The translations under genes were made by a program, and so were the position numbers. A stretch of 64,000 nt of DNA from Holdemanella sp. MSK.7.32. Its GTDB lineage: Bacteria > Bacillota_I > Bacilli_A > Erysipelotrichales > Erysipelotrichaceae. Numbering within the stretch: the first letter of the stretch is position 1; each line of letters begins with the position of its first letter. The notes beneath the pieces are model-generated. The model saw only the letters and a program-made list of their open reading frames with translations. It ran no database searches and had not been told where the DNA came from. The DNA is taken from positions 19,048 to 83,047 of the forward strand of contig NZ_JANFYN010000005.1 in assembly GCF_024460475.1 (NCBI RefSeq). Reading direction: 5' to 3'. This document shows positions 63,475 to 64,000 of the stretch, piece by piece.

Positions 63475-63724
63475 ACTTCTTTCTCATTTCTTGAATGGCT
63501 AATTTCGCATCTTTTGTCTCTTTGATACCAATTTGGTATTCAGAAATCGCAATATCTTGGTACATTTGAAGTTTTTTCAAAGTTGAGTCATAGTTTTCAA
63601 TACTCATGATTACCATATCTCCATATCCGTTTTTTGTCACATAAATAGGTTCATTTGTTTTGTGGCATAAATCGGATATTTCAGAAGTGTTTTTTAATTC
63701 TTTAATCGGTATTATTCGTGGCAT
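63464..63724 (-). CDS. Phd/YefM-family antitoxin
   Basis: 86 residues. The Phd/YefM fold is recognisable: IPIKELKNTSEISDLCHKT followed by PIYVTKNGYGDMVIMSIENYD. It would bind the operator and neutralise a RelE/ParE-like toxin through its C-terminal tail. The partner gene appears truncated (see 63394-63474), so this is probably an orphan antitoxin, possibly protective against related modules. Confidence 0.85.
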   Translation of the reverse strand: MPRIIPIKELKNTSEISDLCHKTNEPIYVTKNGYGDMVIMSIENYDSTLKKLQMYQDIAISEYQIGIKETKDAKLAIQEMRKKYGL

Positions 63725-63766
63725 ATTATTATTTCCTTTTTATGCCTTTATTTTACCATAATTATC

Positions 63767-64000
63767 CTATTGTTTAGGAATTAAATATTCTAACGCTTGA
63801 CTCGCTACACCATTAAACTTACGCTCAGGTAAACCCAGATAGTAGCCTTGACCATAATGTACATGTAAGTTACATATACATTCTAATTCTTCTTGTGTTT
63901 CAATGCCTTCTGCAATGAGTTTCAATCCCATTTCATCACAATACTCGGTAGTTCGACAGTTGTAAAATCGTAAATACTCCAAATGTCGCTTATGTAGCGC
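63767..64000 (-). CDS. EAL-domain c-di-GMP phosphodiesterase, C-terminal end
   Basis: The last 77 residues of a gene that continues beyond the right edge; the frame is open from 64000 (ALHKRHLEYLRF). GLKLIAEGIETQEELE and YGQGYYLGLPE are the conserved C-terminal motifs of EAL domains, including the AEGxET metal/catalytic Glu. The N-terminal part, which may carry sensors or a GGDEF domain, is outside the window. Confidence 0.85.
   Translation of the reverse strand, partial: ALHKRHLEYLRFYNCRTTEYCDEMGLKLIAEGIETQEELECICNLHVHYGQGYYLGLPERKFNGVASQALEYLIPKQ

Overview
The window is AT-rich, tightly packed Firmicute DNA. Strong AGGAGG-type ribosome binding sites, a TPP riboswitch in front of thiW-thiM-thiE, Spx, PrkC/Stp, ECF S components and UGA used as stop all fit a gut or oral member of the Erysipelotrichia or a close relative. 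This placement is inferred from gene content only. No rRNA, tRNA or CRISPR array was recognised.

Region 1 (1-8.9 kb), mostly minus strand, is accessory in character. It holds a truncated DUF2075 (Schlafen group 3-like) helicase, an acidic Tyr/Trp-rich repeat protein, a coiled-coil protein, a hybrid sensor kinase with two solute-binding domains, two small proteins (one a lipoprotein) and a GH101/GH129-like glycosidase. Region 2 (9-24 kb) starts with an AAA/PD-(D/E)XK protein and a GH13 alpha-amylase. It continues into a nitrogen-assimilation block: glnA, an ANTAR RNA-binding regulator and ybaK on the minus strand, and divergently glnN, asnB, gltB and gltD. The glnN leader is a terminator whose 5' arm can refold into an ANTAR-type hexaloop hairpin, so the ANTAR protein probably antiterminates the operon. 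Region 3 (24-30.3 kb) holds an HtrA protease, an ECF S component, a Nudix hydrolase, HU, a diguanylate cyclase and the thiamine salvage operon. That operon has a TPP riboswitch, a terminator and a second, unexplained structured leader.

Region 4 (30.3-41.6 kb) is an island of mobile and defence-like DNA between the thi leader and ppdK. A three-gene unit encodes a 219-aa protein of unknown function, a 1470-aa protein joining a Cap4/DUF4297-like nuclease motif to a STAND-type P-loop ATPase and a long helical tail, and a 382-aa protein of unknown function. A GC-rich IS66 element sits 18 bp upstream of the first gene. Next come a cluster of GC-rich palindromes, an alkyltransferase-like protein and a broken XRE/AlkD composite gene. 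This is the best candidate for an undescribed system.

Region 5 (41.6-64 kb) is mostly core. It has ppdK with a consensus cre site, a second AAA/nuclease protein with an added HTH, spx, HD and PHP phosphohydrolases, uppP-murD-mraY, rpmB, a GGDEF protein paired with a DUF308/papain-fold membrane protein, and the conserved block priA-rsmB-rlmN-stp-prkC-rsgA-rpe-thiN. It ends with an antitoxin whose toxin is reduced to a stub and the C-terminus of an EAL protein. Many terminator hairpins contain the stop codon of the gene they end, which shows how compact the genome is.
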